Made by a program: the position numbers and the translations under genes. A stretch of DNA of 43,696 nucleotides from contig JBBITL010000036.1 of NCBI GenBank assembly GCA_037440765.1, positions 1-43,696 of the forward strand. Reading direction: 5' to 3'. This DNA comes from DTKY01 sp037440765 (lineage in GTDB: Bacteria; Acidobacteriota; Terriglobia; Bryobacterales; Bryobacteraceae). Below, piece by piece: positions 27,340 through 34,898 of the stretch. The notes beneath the pieces were generated by a model. The model searched no databases, was not told the DNA's origin, and worked only from the letters and a program-made list of their open reading frames with translations. Position 1 is the first letter of the stretch. Each line of letters opens with the position of its first letter.

Positions 27340-27705
27340 GTGCCGAGAGTAAAACGCGGTATTAAACGCCGGGCGTCGCGCCGAAAGGTCCTGGCGCGGG
27401 CATCCGGCTTCTTCCTCACCAAAAGCAAACTGCACCGCGCGGCCCAGGAGGCCGTCGAGAAGTCGCTCCGCTACGCCTTCGTCGGGCGCCGGCGCAAGAA
27501 GAGAGACTTCCGGTCTCTGTGGATCGTGCGCATCAACGCAGCCGCCAACGAACTGGGATTGTCCTACAGCAAGTTCATGAGCGGCCTCAAGAAAGCCGGC
27601 ATAGAACTGAACCGCAAGGTGCTGGCCGAGATGGCGGCTGCCGATCGGGCGGGCTTCGGTCTGCTAGTGGAGAAGGCCAAAGCCGCGCTGGCTCCGACCA
27701 AGTGA
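27340..27705 (+). CDS. rplT: Ribosomal protein bL20
   Basis: A 121-residue bL20: MPRVKRGIKRRASRRKVLAR, then the AAQEAVEKSLRYAFVGRRRKKRDFRSLWI and NELGLSYSKFMSGLKKAGIE blocks. bL20 is an early 50S assembly protein and in some bacteria represses its own operon. It starts with GTG, with AAGGAG nearby as the SD, 74 bases after rpmI. Its TGA overlaps the ATG of the next gene by one base (TGATG), showing translational coupling of a ribosomal gene to two division genes. Confidence 0.97.
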   Translation: MPRVKRGIKRRASRRKVLARASGFFLTKSKLHRAAQEAVEKSLRYAFVGRRRKKRDFRSLWIVRINAAANELGLSYSKFMSGLKKAGIELNRKVLAEMAAADRAGFGLLVEKAKAALAPTK

Positions 27706-27908
27706 TGGAAGGCGCGGCAGGAGCGGAGATCGACTCACTCGCCCGGCTGGAGGAGCGTGTGCTCCAGGCCGCCGGTCAGGTGGGCGCCCTCCGGCGTGAG
27801 GTAGCCAGACTCTCCGAAGAGGTGGAGTCTCTGCGGCGCGAGCGCCAGCAGGTGCGCGCCAGGATCGAGCGGCTGCTGGGCAGGCTGGAGGAAGTGGGCG
27901 GGGGATAG
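27705..27908 (+). CDS. Small coiled-coil protein, ZapB-like
   Basis: A 67-residue protein that is nearly all heptad-like coiled coil: LARLEERVLQAAGQVGALRR, then LSEEVESLRRERQQVRARIERLLGRL. It starts at an ATG that shares its A with the rplT stop and ends 22 bases before zapA. Similar short coiled-coil genes commonly sit next to zapA and resemble ZapB or the helical partner of ZapA, which bundles FtsZ filaments. Name by context and composition only; sequence similarity among such coiled coils is not diagnostic. Confidence 0.75.
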   Translation: MEGAAGAEIDSLARLEERVLQAAGQVGALRREVARLSEEVESLRRERQQVRARIERLLGRLEEVGGG

Positions 27909-27930
27909 TCCGAGCTGGAGGACGGCCCTC

Positions 27931-28254
27931 ATGGACGCCGTGAAGAGGCCTCTACGGGTCACGATCTACGGTCAATCCTACTCGCTGCGCTCCACGGGCG
28001 ACCCGCGCGAGACCGAAGACCTGGCCCGCACGGTCGACGGCCTCATGGCGGGCATCGCCTCCCGGACCGGTGACAGCGATCCGGCGCGCGTCGCCGTGCT
28101 GGCCTGCCTGCACCTGGCCGATAGCCTGCGGAGCCTGGAAAGGGAACTGGCCGGCCTGAAGGATCGCGTCGACCGGAAGACCCGCGAATACTCCCTCCTG
28201 CTGGAGCGCGCCCTGGAGGACACCGGACCGCGATCGTCCGGGAGCGGCTTCTAG
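27931..28254 (+). CDS. zapA: Cell division protein ZapA
   Basis: A 107-residue ZapA: KRPLRVTIYGQSYSLRSTGD is the family's opening (V-x-I-x-G-x-x-Y-x-L), followed by ETEDLARTVDGLMAGI and the long C-terminal helix VLACLHLADSLRSLERELAG. ZapA tetramers cross-link FtsZ protofilaments at the Z ring in the cytoplasm. It is the last gene of the rpmI unit. Its TAG stop overlaps the TAG of lptD on the opposite strand in a CTAG palindrome (28251-28254), so there is no space for a terminator between the two units. Confidence 0.92.
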   Translation: MDAVKRPLRVTIYGQSYSLRSTGDPRETEDLARTVDGLMAGIASRTGDSDPARVAVLACLHLADSLRSLERELAGLKDRVDRKTREYSLLLERALEDTGPRSSGSGF

Positions 28255-30632
28255 AACAGCCTCTCCTGCCGCCGCAGCGTGCCGAAAGAGCCGATGTTGG
28301 CCACCATGAAGGCAGCGCGAAAGACGTGGTCGTTGCGGTCCGTCAGGCCGAGGCGCGAGTACTGCACGCTGAAGCCGCAACAGTCCGTGTTGTAGGTGAT
28401 CTGCGCCGTGGCGTGCCGCATGACCCCGTTGCGGAAATCGTATACCGAGTCGAAGGCGCTGCTCCAGCCTCGCCTGTTCTCTCCACCCAGGGCGAAACGG
28501 CCCCGGAACTCGTTGGCGCTGGCCGAGAGCTGAGGGCCGCTGCGCACCAGGTTGTGTCCCAGCCCGAGCGAGTAGATTGAGCGGCGCCAGTCCCCCGTGA
28601 GCCAACTGTTGACGGGCCGCCGCCTGAACGGGTCGTAGTCGCTCCGCCACTCCACCCCAAACCCGGCGAGGGGGGCGATGCGCAGAGCCGACACCACCGG
28701 CGAGTAGCGCCGCGGGCCGTCCAGGAAGGAGAAGGCGGTCAGCCCGATGGAACTGGCGATGACGTTGCGCCGGGGCCTTCCCGCCGCATCGAAGGCGGAC
28801 ACCGCCCCGCCGAAGCTCGGATCGAAGTAGCGCGCATGCCAGAGATCCCAGCTCAGCAGTTCAGACACTTCCTCGCCCCGCTTCACGAACAGGCGGTTGG
28901 CGAGGGAGACCTCCAGTTCGGTGGTATTGGCGGCCAGTTCGATCTCGTCGAAGCGGATCAGCCTGTTGAAGTCGCGGTATCCGGCGGCGTGGCGGAAGAC
29001 GGCCCGCGGCTCGATGACGTGCTTGACCTTGTCGCCCAGCCAGCGCGGCCCGTCGCCCACGCGCGCCAGGGCGGGAGGGACTAGCTCCAGCGTGAATTCG
29101 CGGCCGAAGCGGCTGATGTTGGCGCCGCCGACGCGCCCTTCCTCCATGCGGGAACCGTAGTAGGTTTCCCGCAGGCTGACGCCAGGCAGCAAGGTGAAGC
29201 CCTTCCAGCGCAGCGCGGTCATCAGGCGCGGCTGAAAGTCGAGCCGCTCTGTGAAATGCCGGGTCTGAAACTGCGGCTGGCTCCGCCGCAGCAGGCCGGC
29301 GCTGGACTCCATCGAGACCCAGAACTGCAACCGCCCGATCGCGTACCGCCGGCGCCGGATCTGGAACTCCACCTGCGGCAGTTTTCGAATGGACACCTTC
29401 TCGTCCGGCAGGTAGCCTTTCAGTTCGTCCAAGTAGCTGCCGGCATTCTGTATGTTCTCGATGCGCGCGCCCACCAGGGTGAGGCCGAAACCCGGCCAGT
29501 GCTTGTCAACGAACCCGGCCGAGTGCACTTCGGAGGCGATAGCCTCATAAAGGCTCTCGGTGAAGGCCGTGCGGAACCTCAGGGATGTAAGGTAGTTGGC
29601 GTCCAGTCTCGCGTTGAAGCCGCCGCCCAGTTCGGCGTGTCCGCTGGCTGACAGTACAAGGCCGCCCTTCTTGCGGCGCTCGCCGCCGGGCTGCTTCTCG
29701 CCCCGGTCGTTCACGCCGTACAGGAACACGTTGTACTCCGATGTCGCCGACGGCCTGCCGCGCAAGTCCACGTGGTGCGCGAAACCCCTCTGCGTGAACC
29801 ACTGGCTTCGGTACGTGGCGTCGTGGCTGCGGCTGTACGCCCAGTAGTATCCGGCTCCCACCATCCTTCCACGCCGTGAGCTGTTCCCGATATTGGGCGT
29901 CAGCAGGCCGCTCCTGCGGGGCTGCTCGGCCAGGGACTTGTAGAAGACGGGGGCGTACAGCAGCGGTATCCCCCGTACCCTGAAAGTGGCGCGGTAGGCC
30001 AGCGCCCGGTCTCCGGGCACAATCTCGAACCTCGGGGAGCGCAGGGCCCACCAGGGCTTGGGCAGCCGGCAGTTGGTGACCAAGCCGTCGTGGAGAATGT
30101 ACTTATCTTTGACGCGCTCCGCCGAGCGGCCTTCGAAGTAGAACGGATTGGACGTGGTCAGCAGCCCCGGCCGGTGCTCCACCCGCGCGGGGACTGAGCC
30201 GCGCAAATTGCGGAATTGGCCGGTGTCCTCCTTCAGGTCGTATTCCACCTCGTCGGCCCAGAGTTCCTCTCCCCTGAGGAAGTGCTTGAAGCGGACGTCG
30301 CCCCGCGCCTCGGCCTTGCCGGTCTCTTCGTTGTAGTCCAGTCGATCCGCCCAGAGCTGCATTTCCGTGGTCTGGAGCGAGGCGTTCCCGCGAAGATGAT
30401 AAACCGGGCCGTCAGACCACTTTGAAAGGGCCCAGACCACCACTTCGTTGGGGCCGGGCGGCTCAATCCCGGCCGGGCGGGCGGGCGGCGCCTGGGCTGA
30501 AGTCGTGGCGGCAGCCAACAGGCACAGGGCGGCGCCGCGCCACAGGGCGCTGAGAAGTGCGTGACAAACCCGGCCGATTATGCTACTAACAGGAGGAGAG
30601 AACCGACCGTACGCCTGGCGCCGAGAGCCCAA
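28251..30632 (-). CDS. lptD: LPS-assembly outer-membrane protein LptD
   Basis: A 793-residue LptD, the beta-barrel that, with LptE, inserts lipopolysaccharide into the outer leaflet. After a hydrophobic export segment (ALLSALWRGAALCLLAAATT), the N-terminal jellyroll (OstA) domain is evident from repeats such as GNASLQTTEMQLWADRLDYN and GDVRFKHFLRGEELWADEV. The rest is barrel, with GIPLLYAPVFYKSLAEQPRR, TQRGFAHHVDLRG and a late Cys pair TDCCGFSVQYSRLGL that in LptD can form disulfides with N-terminal Cys. Length is normal. The start is uncertain: the first usable codon is a TTG at 30632 without an SD. It confirms a diderm cell with LPS or a similar glycolipid. Confidence 0.93.
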   Translation of the reverse strand: MGSRRQAYGRFSPPVSSIIGRVCHALLSALWRGAALCLLAAATTSAQAPPARPAGIEPPGPNEVVVWALSKWSDGPVYHLRGNASLQTTEMQLWADRLDYNEETGKAEARGDVRFKHFLRGEELWADEVEYDLKEDTGQFRNLRGSVPARVEHRPGLLTTSNPFYFEGRSAERVKDKYILHDGLVTNCRLPKPWWALRSPRFEIVPGDRALAYRATFRVRGIPLLYAPVFYKSLAEQPRRSGLLTPNIGNSSRRGRMVGAGYYWAYSRSHDATYRSQWFTQRGFAHHVDLRGRPSATSEYNVFLYGVNDRGEKQPGGERRKKGGLVLSASGHAELGGGFNARLDANYLTSLRFRTAFTESLYEAIASEVHSAGFVDKHWPGFGLTLVGARIENIQNAGSYLDELKGYLPDEKVSIRKLPQVEFQIRRRRYAIGRLQFWVSMESSAGLLRRSQPQFQTRHFTERLDFQPRLMTALRWKGFTLLPGVSLRETYYGSRMEEGRVGGANISRFGREFTLELVPPALARVGDGPRWLGDKVKHVIEPRAVFRHAAGYRDFNRLIRFDEIELAANTTELEVSLANRLFVKRGEEVSELLSWDLWHARYFDPSFGGAVSAFDAAGRPRRNVIASSIGLTAFSFLDGPRRYSPVVSALRIAPLAGFGVEWRSDYDPFRRRPVNSWLTGDWRRSIYSLGLGHNLVRSGPQLSASANEFRGRFALGGENRRGWSSAFDSVYDFRNGVMRHATAQITYNTDCCGFSVQYSRLGLTDRNDHVFRAAFMVANIGSFGTLRRQERLF

Positions 30633-30695
30633 GCGAAAACCCTAGCATGGGGTGTCTGTCTCCCGCAAGGCCGCGGCGGGATCGAGTGTCGACGG

Positions 30696-31478
30696 ATGGT
30701 TTGTGCGTATTGCGGCGCCTGGAACGCCGAGGACGAGCATCGTTGTTTGCGCTGCGGCCGCCGGCTGGGCCCGCCTCCGGCGGCGCCCCTGAGGTCCTCC
30801 CTGGCGCCGGCCCGGGAGGTGTCGCGCATCGTGGAGATCCCTGAGCGCGACGTGCAGCCCGCACATCCTCCGCAGCAGCCGGACCTGTTTCGGGTGATTC
30901 CGTTTGAGTCCATTGCCCCGCCGCGCCCCGCGCCAGACCAGGGGAGGCGCCGCCCGCCTGCCCGCCGCAACGCCGGCCGCATTGCGGACCCCAACCAGGG
31001 GAGCCTTTCCTTTGCCGCGCCGGCGGCGCCCGTCAGCCAGCCCGTGGCGCTCTGCCAGGGCCCGGTGGCGTCTTTCGGCAGCCGCGTGAGGGCCGGGGCT
31101 GTTGACTCCTCCATGGTGGCGGCCGGGGCCATCCTGTTCCTGCTGCTCACCCGCTTCTGGGAGAGCCCCCTGCCCTTGGACCGCGCCATGCTCTGGGCGC
31201 CGGCCACGGTCCTGGCGTCAATCCTGTGCTTCTACAAACTGGCGTTCTGCCTGCTCTCGGATCGCTCCCCCGGGATGCGCGCGGTCGGGCTGCGGCTGAT
31301 GCACGTAAGCGGGCGGCCCGCCCGCAGGCGGGAGCGCCTGGTGCGGGAGTTGGCCAGCCTGCTTAGCCTGCTCACCGGAGGGATCGGTTATCTCTGGGCG
31401 CTGGCCGATGACGAAGGACTGACCTTTCACGATCACATCTCCGAGACGTTCCCGACCGCTGAGACGCCGCCCGCCTGA
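30696..31478 (+). CDS. Zinc-ribbon RDD-family membrane protein
   Basis: A 260-residue protein: an N-terminal zinc ribbon with two Cys pairs (CAYCGAWNAEDEHRCLRCG, residues 3-21), a ~100-residue Pro/Arg/Ala-rich linker, and an RDD membrane domain. The RDD part shows SRVRAGAVDSSMVAAGAILF (family R-x-x-A-x-x-x-D), a second helix FYKLAFCLLSDRSPGMRAVGL, and TFHDHISETFP near the end. RDD proteins are small multi-pass proteins; some act in ion transport but most are uncharacterised. The ATG at 30696 starts exactly with the ribbon; sequence upstream in frame is not protein-like. It diverges from lptD across 63 bases and precedes pgi by 23 bases. Confidence 0.85.
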   Translation: MVCAYCGAWNAEDEHRCLRCGRRLGPPPAAPLRSSLAPAREVSRIVEIPERDVQPAHPPQQPDLFRVIPFESIAPPRPAPDQGRRRPPARRNAGRIADPNQGSLSFAAPAAPVSQPVALCQGPVASFGSRVRAGAVDSSMVAAGAILFLLLTRFWESPLPLDRAMLWAPATVLASILCFYKLAFCLLSDRSPGMRAVGLRLMHVSGRPARRRERLVRELASLLSLLTGGIGYLWALADDEGLTFHDHISETFPTAETPPA

Positions 31479-31501
31479 ATTCTGTCGGATGATGAGAGGA
31501 T

Positions 31502-32896
31502 ATGCGCATCCAGTTTGACGAGACCAACCTGCGCGCCGAGATGGTCGGCGCCGCCCACGGTGTGACCGGTAAAGAGATTGCCAAGATGGACGCCAGGGCC
31601 GGCAAGGCGCTGGCGGCCTTCCGCAAGTCCAGCGACGAAGGCCGGTACGGATTCCCGCACCTGCCGCTTCAGACGGCCCTGGCCAGGGAGATCAGCCAGT
31701 ACGCCGGCCGGGCGCAGGGCTCCTACGACACCGTCTGCCTGGTCGGAATCGGGGGCAGCGCTCTGGGCGCCTGGGCCCTGGATTGCGGCCTGCGGGGGCC
31801 GCACCCGGTTCAGCGCAAGTTCTCCACCAGCTTTCCCCGCCTGGTTGTGCTCGACAACGTCGACGCCTCGCTCACCGCCTCGGCGCTCGACTCCATGAAC
31901 CCCAGGCGGACGCTGGTGGTGGTGATCGCCAAGTCGGGCTCCACGGCCGAGACCATGGCGACTTTTCTTCTGGTGCGGCACTGGCTCCGGAGCAAGCTGG
32001 GCCCGGGGGCGGCGCGCCGGATCGTCGCCGTGACCAGCCAGGGGCGGGGCGAGCTCTCCACGCTTGCCGCTCGCGAGGGCTATCGGACCTTCCCCATCCC
32101 CGACAACGTGGGCGGACGCTTCAGCGTCCTGTCCGCGGTGGGCCTGGCGCCGGCGGCGCTCATCGGTCTGGATATCCGCAAGCTGATGAAGGGTGCGGCG
32201 GCCATGAACCGGCTCTGCTGGTCCGAGGACCTTGCCGGCAACGCCGCGCTCAACTCCGCCGTGCTGCACTACCTGATCTGGAGGAACAAGAACAAGACCA
32301 TCCAGGTCGCCTTCCCCTATTCAAACCGGCTGTGGGGCGCCGCTTTCTGGTTCCGCCAGCTCTGGGCCGAGTCGCTCGGCAAGGCCAGAACGCGCGGCGG
32401 ACAACTGGTGAACACCGGGCAGACTCCGGTTGCCGCGCTCGGCACCACCGATCAGCACTCCCAGGTCCAGTTGTACATGGAGGGGCCTAACGACAAGGTG
32501 TTCACGTTCTGGGCAGTGGCCAGACCGCCGGCCGAGGGCAAGATCCCCAAGGCGCGCCTGGGCCTGGAGGCATTCGATTACCTGGCCGGCAGGAGCCTGG
32601 CCCAACTGATCGACGCCGAGCGGCTCTCGACAGCGGCCGCCCTCACCCTGAACAACCGTCCGAACTGCACCTTCACGCTGGACCGCATCGACGAGGAGCA
32701 CCTCGGAGCCTTCCTTCAGATGCTCGAGTTCCAGACCGCCTTCATGGGTGAACTCCTGGACATCAACGCCTTCGACCAGGAGGGAGTGGAACTCGGCAAA
32801 CGGTTCACCTTCGGCCTGATGGGCCGGCCGGGCTACGAGTCGTACCGGGAACAGTTCGAGGAGTACGAACGCCGGCGTCAGGCGGCAGGCGGCTAG
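31502..32896 (+). CDS. pgi: Glucose-6-phosphate isomerase
   Basis: A 464-residue phosphoglucose isomerase that interconverts glucose-6-phosphate and fructose-6-phosphate. Key blocks: the phosphate-binding CLVGIGGSALGAWAL (~79-93), VVIAKSGSTAETMATF, NVGGRFSVLSAVGLAPAALIG, QLWAESLGK with the catalytic Glu, and GTTDQHSQVQLY with the catalytic His. Length matches the shorter bacterial/thermophile type (~450) and not the 550-residue E. coli type. SD GAGAGG precedes the ATG. It follows the RDD gene by 23 bases. The last base of its TAG stop is the first base of the second MITE-like repeat. Confidence 0.96.
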   Translation: MRIQFDETNLRAEMVGAAHGVTGKEIAKMDARAGKALAAFRKSSDEGRYGFPHLPLQTALAREISQYAGRAQGSYDTVCLVGIGGSALGAWALDCGLRGPHPVQRKFSTSFPRLVVLDNVDASLTASALDSMNPRRTLVVVIAKSGSTAETMATFLLVRHWLRSKLGPGAARRIVAVTSQGRGELSTLAAREGYRTFPIPDNVGGRFSVLSAVGLAPAALIGLDIRKLMKGAAAMNRLCWSEDLAGNAALNSAVLHYLIWRNKNKTIQVAFPYSNRLWGAAFWFRQLWAESLGKARTRGGQLVNTGQTPVAALGTTDQHSQVQLYMEGPNDKVFTFWAVARPPAEGKIPKARLGLEAFDYLAGRSLAQLIDAERLSTAAALTLNNRPNCTFTLDRIDEEHLGAFLQMLEFQTAFMGELLDINAFDQEGVELGKRFTFGLMGRPGYESYREQFEEYERRRQAAGG

Positions 32897-33032
32897 TGTC
32901 CCGAGTCAGAAGGCCGTAGGCCTGCAAGCCCGCTCTCTCACGGTCGCGGTCATGTGCAACACCTCAAAAGCACAGAACCGCGCGCATCAGCAAGCGGGCG
33001 CATTTGTTCGGCGTGCTTCAGACTCGGGACAT
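32896..33032 (-). repeat. MITE-like nested-palindrome repeat, copy 2
   Basis: The same element as at 18931-19066, in opposite orientation (about 15 differences in 135 bases by hand count). Terminal inverted repeats are GTGTCCCGAGTCAGAAG (32896-32912) and CTTCAGACTCGGGACAT (33016-33032). The element is fitted exactly between two stop codons: the TAG of pgi and the TTA (TAA on the minus strand) of hpnI. A TA dinucleotide flanks each side (32894-32895 and 33033-33034), as expected if a TA target was duplicated on insertion. The inner stem is less perfect than in copy 1. Confidence 0.85.
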
Positions 33033-34135
33033 TAGGCTTCCTCTACAATCCGCCCGTCGCGGCCCAGGCGGAGCCGCAGGCCGCGCCATTCGACCGTGTT
33101 GCCGAACAGGCTGTAGAGCCACACTGCGAAGCCCCACAGATCGCGAAGGGGGATCAGGTAGAAGCGCCGCAGGACGCTCCGGTCGCCCAGGACGCCCGCG
33201 CCGGCCGCCAACCCAACAGCGATGCGCAGCGCCACAAGCGGGGCCGCCATCCACCAAGCGCCCGCCGCCAGCGCCGCAAGCGCCCACAGGCTCGTGTTCG
33301 CCAGCGGCAGGCCCAGGTACGCTCCCCGCGACACGCGTATGGAACGCGCCCAGCGCACCTGCCTGCGCCACACCTGGCCCCAGGTTCGTCCGGCCGTTGA
33401 AGTCACGACCGCCAGCCTCGACAGCACCACCCGCCGGCCGGTCTCCGTGATCCTCCTGGCAAGCTGGTAGTCGTCGGCGATGTAACCGGCCACAGCCTCG
33501 AAGCCTCCTATGGCGTCAAGGTCCGCCCGGCGGAACAGCAGCGTGGACCCGAGCCCGAACTCACGCACGCCCAGCAGCGGCGCCACCAGCACGCCCGGGG
33601 CGAAATCCGTGGCGATGCCGAGCGCCTCCCATCGGCCGGGCCGGTGGTCGCTGCTGGCCCGGTACAGGCAGGTCACCAAACCGGCCGACGGATCCTCCAG
33701 CGGCCCCACTATCCGCCGCAGATACTCGGGCGGGACCGAGATGTCGCTGTCGTTCACCACCAGCAGCGGGTTGCGCGCCTCCCTGGCGAGGTCCACCAGG
33801 GCGCCCACCTTGCCGTTCGGCGCCCGGGTGGACACCCACACCAGCCGCAGGCTCCTCCCGGGGAAAGCCTCCATCAGGCTGCGGATCTCCGGCAGCGCGG
33901 GGTCGGAAGGATCGCTCACGCCGAACAGAACTTCGTACTCCGGATAATCCAGTTCCGCGTGCGTGCGTATGGCTTCCCTGAAGTGGGGATCGAGGCCGCG
34001 GATCGGCTTCAATATGGAGACCGGCGGAAGGGCCGACGGCACTGGGTCCCGTTTCATCATGTGTCGCAGCGCCGCCACGAGCGCCAGCAACTGATACGCC
34101 GCCGAAGCCGCCGCCAGCAGGACGACCAGCGTCAT
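33032..34135 (-). CDS. hpnI: Hopanoid glycosyltransferase HpnI
   Basis: A 367-residue GT2 enzyme of the ceramide-glucosyltransferase type, matching HpnI. HpnI adds N-acetylglucosamine to bacteriohopanetetrol in the route to the cyclitol-ether side chain. An N-terminal membrane helix (TLVVLLAAASAAYQLLALV) precedes the catalytic domain: PPVSILKPIRGLDPHFREAI (38-57), the D-x-D-like VVNDSDISVPPEYL (127-140), GYIADDYQLARRI, and the QVRWARSIR processivity-type motif. Two or three C-terminal helices follow (ALAALAAGAWWMAAPLVALRI). It is the last gene of a four-gene unit; its ATG overlaps the stop of the SMR gene (ATGA). HpnK, the deacetylase step between HpnI and HpnJ, is not in the window. Confidence 0.9.
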   Translation of the reverse strand: MTLVVLLAAASAAYQLLALVAALRHMMKRDPVPSALPPVSILKPIRGLDPHFREAIRTHAELDYPEYEVLFGVSDPSDPALPEIRSLMEAFPGRSLRLVWVSTRAPNGKVGALVDLAREARNPLLVVNDSDISVPPEYLRRIVGPLEDPSAGLVTCLYRASSDHRPGRWEALGIATDFAPGVLVAPLLGVREFGLGSTLLFRRADLDAIGGFEAVAGYIADDYQLARRITETGRRVVLSRLAVVTSTAGRTWGQVWRRQVRWARSIRVSRGAYLGLPLANTSLWALAALAAGAWWMAAPLVALRIAVGLAAGAGVLGDRSVLRRFYLIPLRDLWGFAVWLYSLFGNTVEWRGLRLRLGRDGRIVEEA

Positions 34136-34494
34136 AGGGCCACCAGCGCCACGCCGCAGGCCACCAGCAGGGCGCCTGCCCAGCGCCTGGTCCCGATCCG
34201 CTCCTTCAGGACGCAGCGCGCCAGGACCGTCTCGACCACGTAAGCGGCCGCCGTGGCGGGCACCGCAAAGCTCAGATCCGCGATCTTCAACAAAGACAGG
34301 AAGGCGAAGAAGGAGATGGCCATGAACAGCACCGAGGCCGCCACGTGCGGGTTCCGCGCCACCCGGCGAAAGGCGCGACCGAGCGCGCCGGGCCGGAAGT
34401 CGCGGATCTCTCCGTGGTTCTTCATGCCGTGGGTTTGCAGAAGTTCCCCGCAGGAGGTTGCGGCCACGATGATCGCCACCAGAGCCCACTTCAT
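34132..34494 (-). CDS. Small multidrug resistance (EmrE/ArnF-like) protein 2
   Basis: A 120-residue, four-helix EamA/SMR protein: ALVAIIVAATSCGELLQTHG (helix 1, with the Glu at the position of the EmrE proton-site Glu), ASVLFMAISFFAFLSLLKIA, DLSFAVPATAAAYVVETVLA and WAGALLVACGVALVAL. The block L-S-F-A-V-P-A-T-A-A-A-Y-V is the family hallmark. It overlaps the upstream SMR gene and downstream hpnI by ATGA at both ends. Lying as a pair between hpnJ and hpnI, it may form a heterodimer with its neighbour, as ArnE/ArnF do to flip undecaprenyl-phosphate-aminoarabinose. Transport of a hopanoid intermediate is my inference. Confidence 0.85.
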   Translation of the reverse strand: MKWALVAIIVAATSCGELLQTHGMKNHGEIRDFRPGALGRAFRRVARNPHVAASVLFMAISFFAFLSLLKIADLSFAVPATAAAYVVETVLARCVLKERIGTRRWAGALLVACGVALVAL

Positions 34495-34898
34495 GGGGCG
34501 TCCTGTTTCCGCTCCGGCGTGGTGCGGATCGGAGTGCCGCCAACCAGGCTCACTCCGGCCACAATGAGCGCGATGCCGGCCCAGCGGGCGGCCGAGACGT
34601 ACTCGCCCAGAAACGCCTTTCCCATGAGGGCTGTCAGCACGTAGCCCAGAGCCGTGACCGGCAGCACGTAGCTCAGGTCGGCCCAACTCAGCAGCGTCAT
34701 GCGCGAGAGCATCCACAGGACCAGCAGCGAAACGCCCAGCATCACCCACGGGTTGAACAGGGCAGCCAGAAGAAAATCGGGCGCCTCCCCGGTTCTCATC
34801 CCGCGGCTAAGGAAGAAGTTGCCGAGGACGTTCGACACAATCACGATTACGGCCAGCAACCGCGTCTTCAGGCGCAGCCGCGAGTGGGACGCGCTCAT
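34491..34898 (-). CDS. Small multidrug resistance (EmrE/ArnE-like) protein 1
   Basis: A 135-residue, four-helix EamA/SMR protein: LLAVIVIVSNVLGNFFLSRG, NPWVMLGVSLLVLWMLSRM, LSWADLSYVLPVTALGYVLT and WAGIALIVAGVSLVGG. It differs from its neighbour in lacking the helix-1 Glu, so the pair is asymmetric, as in ArnE/ArnF. A cytoplasmic basic N-terminus (SHSRLRLKTR) and a ~15-residue polar C-terminus flank the helices. Its ATG overlaps the hpnJ stop and its TGA overlaps the next SMR start, so the four genes are translated as one coupled unit. Function inferred from context: export of a lipid intermediate or a small substrate. Confidence 0.85.
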   Translation of the reverse strand: MSASHSRLRLKTRLLAVIVIVSNVLGNFFLSRGMRTGEAPDFLLAALFNPWVMLGVSLLVLWMLSRMTLLSWADLSYVLPVTALGYVLTALMGKAFLGEYVSAARWAGIALIVAGVSLVGGTPIRTTPERKQDAP

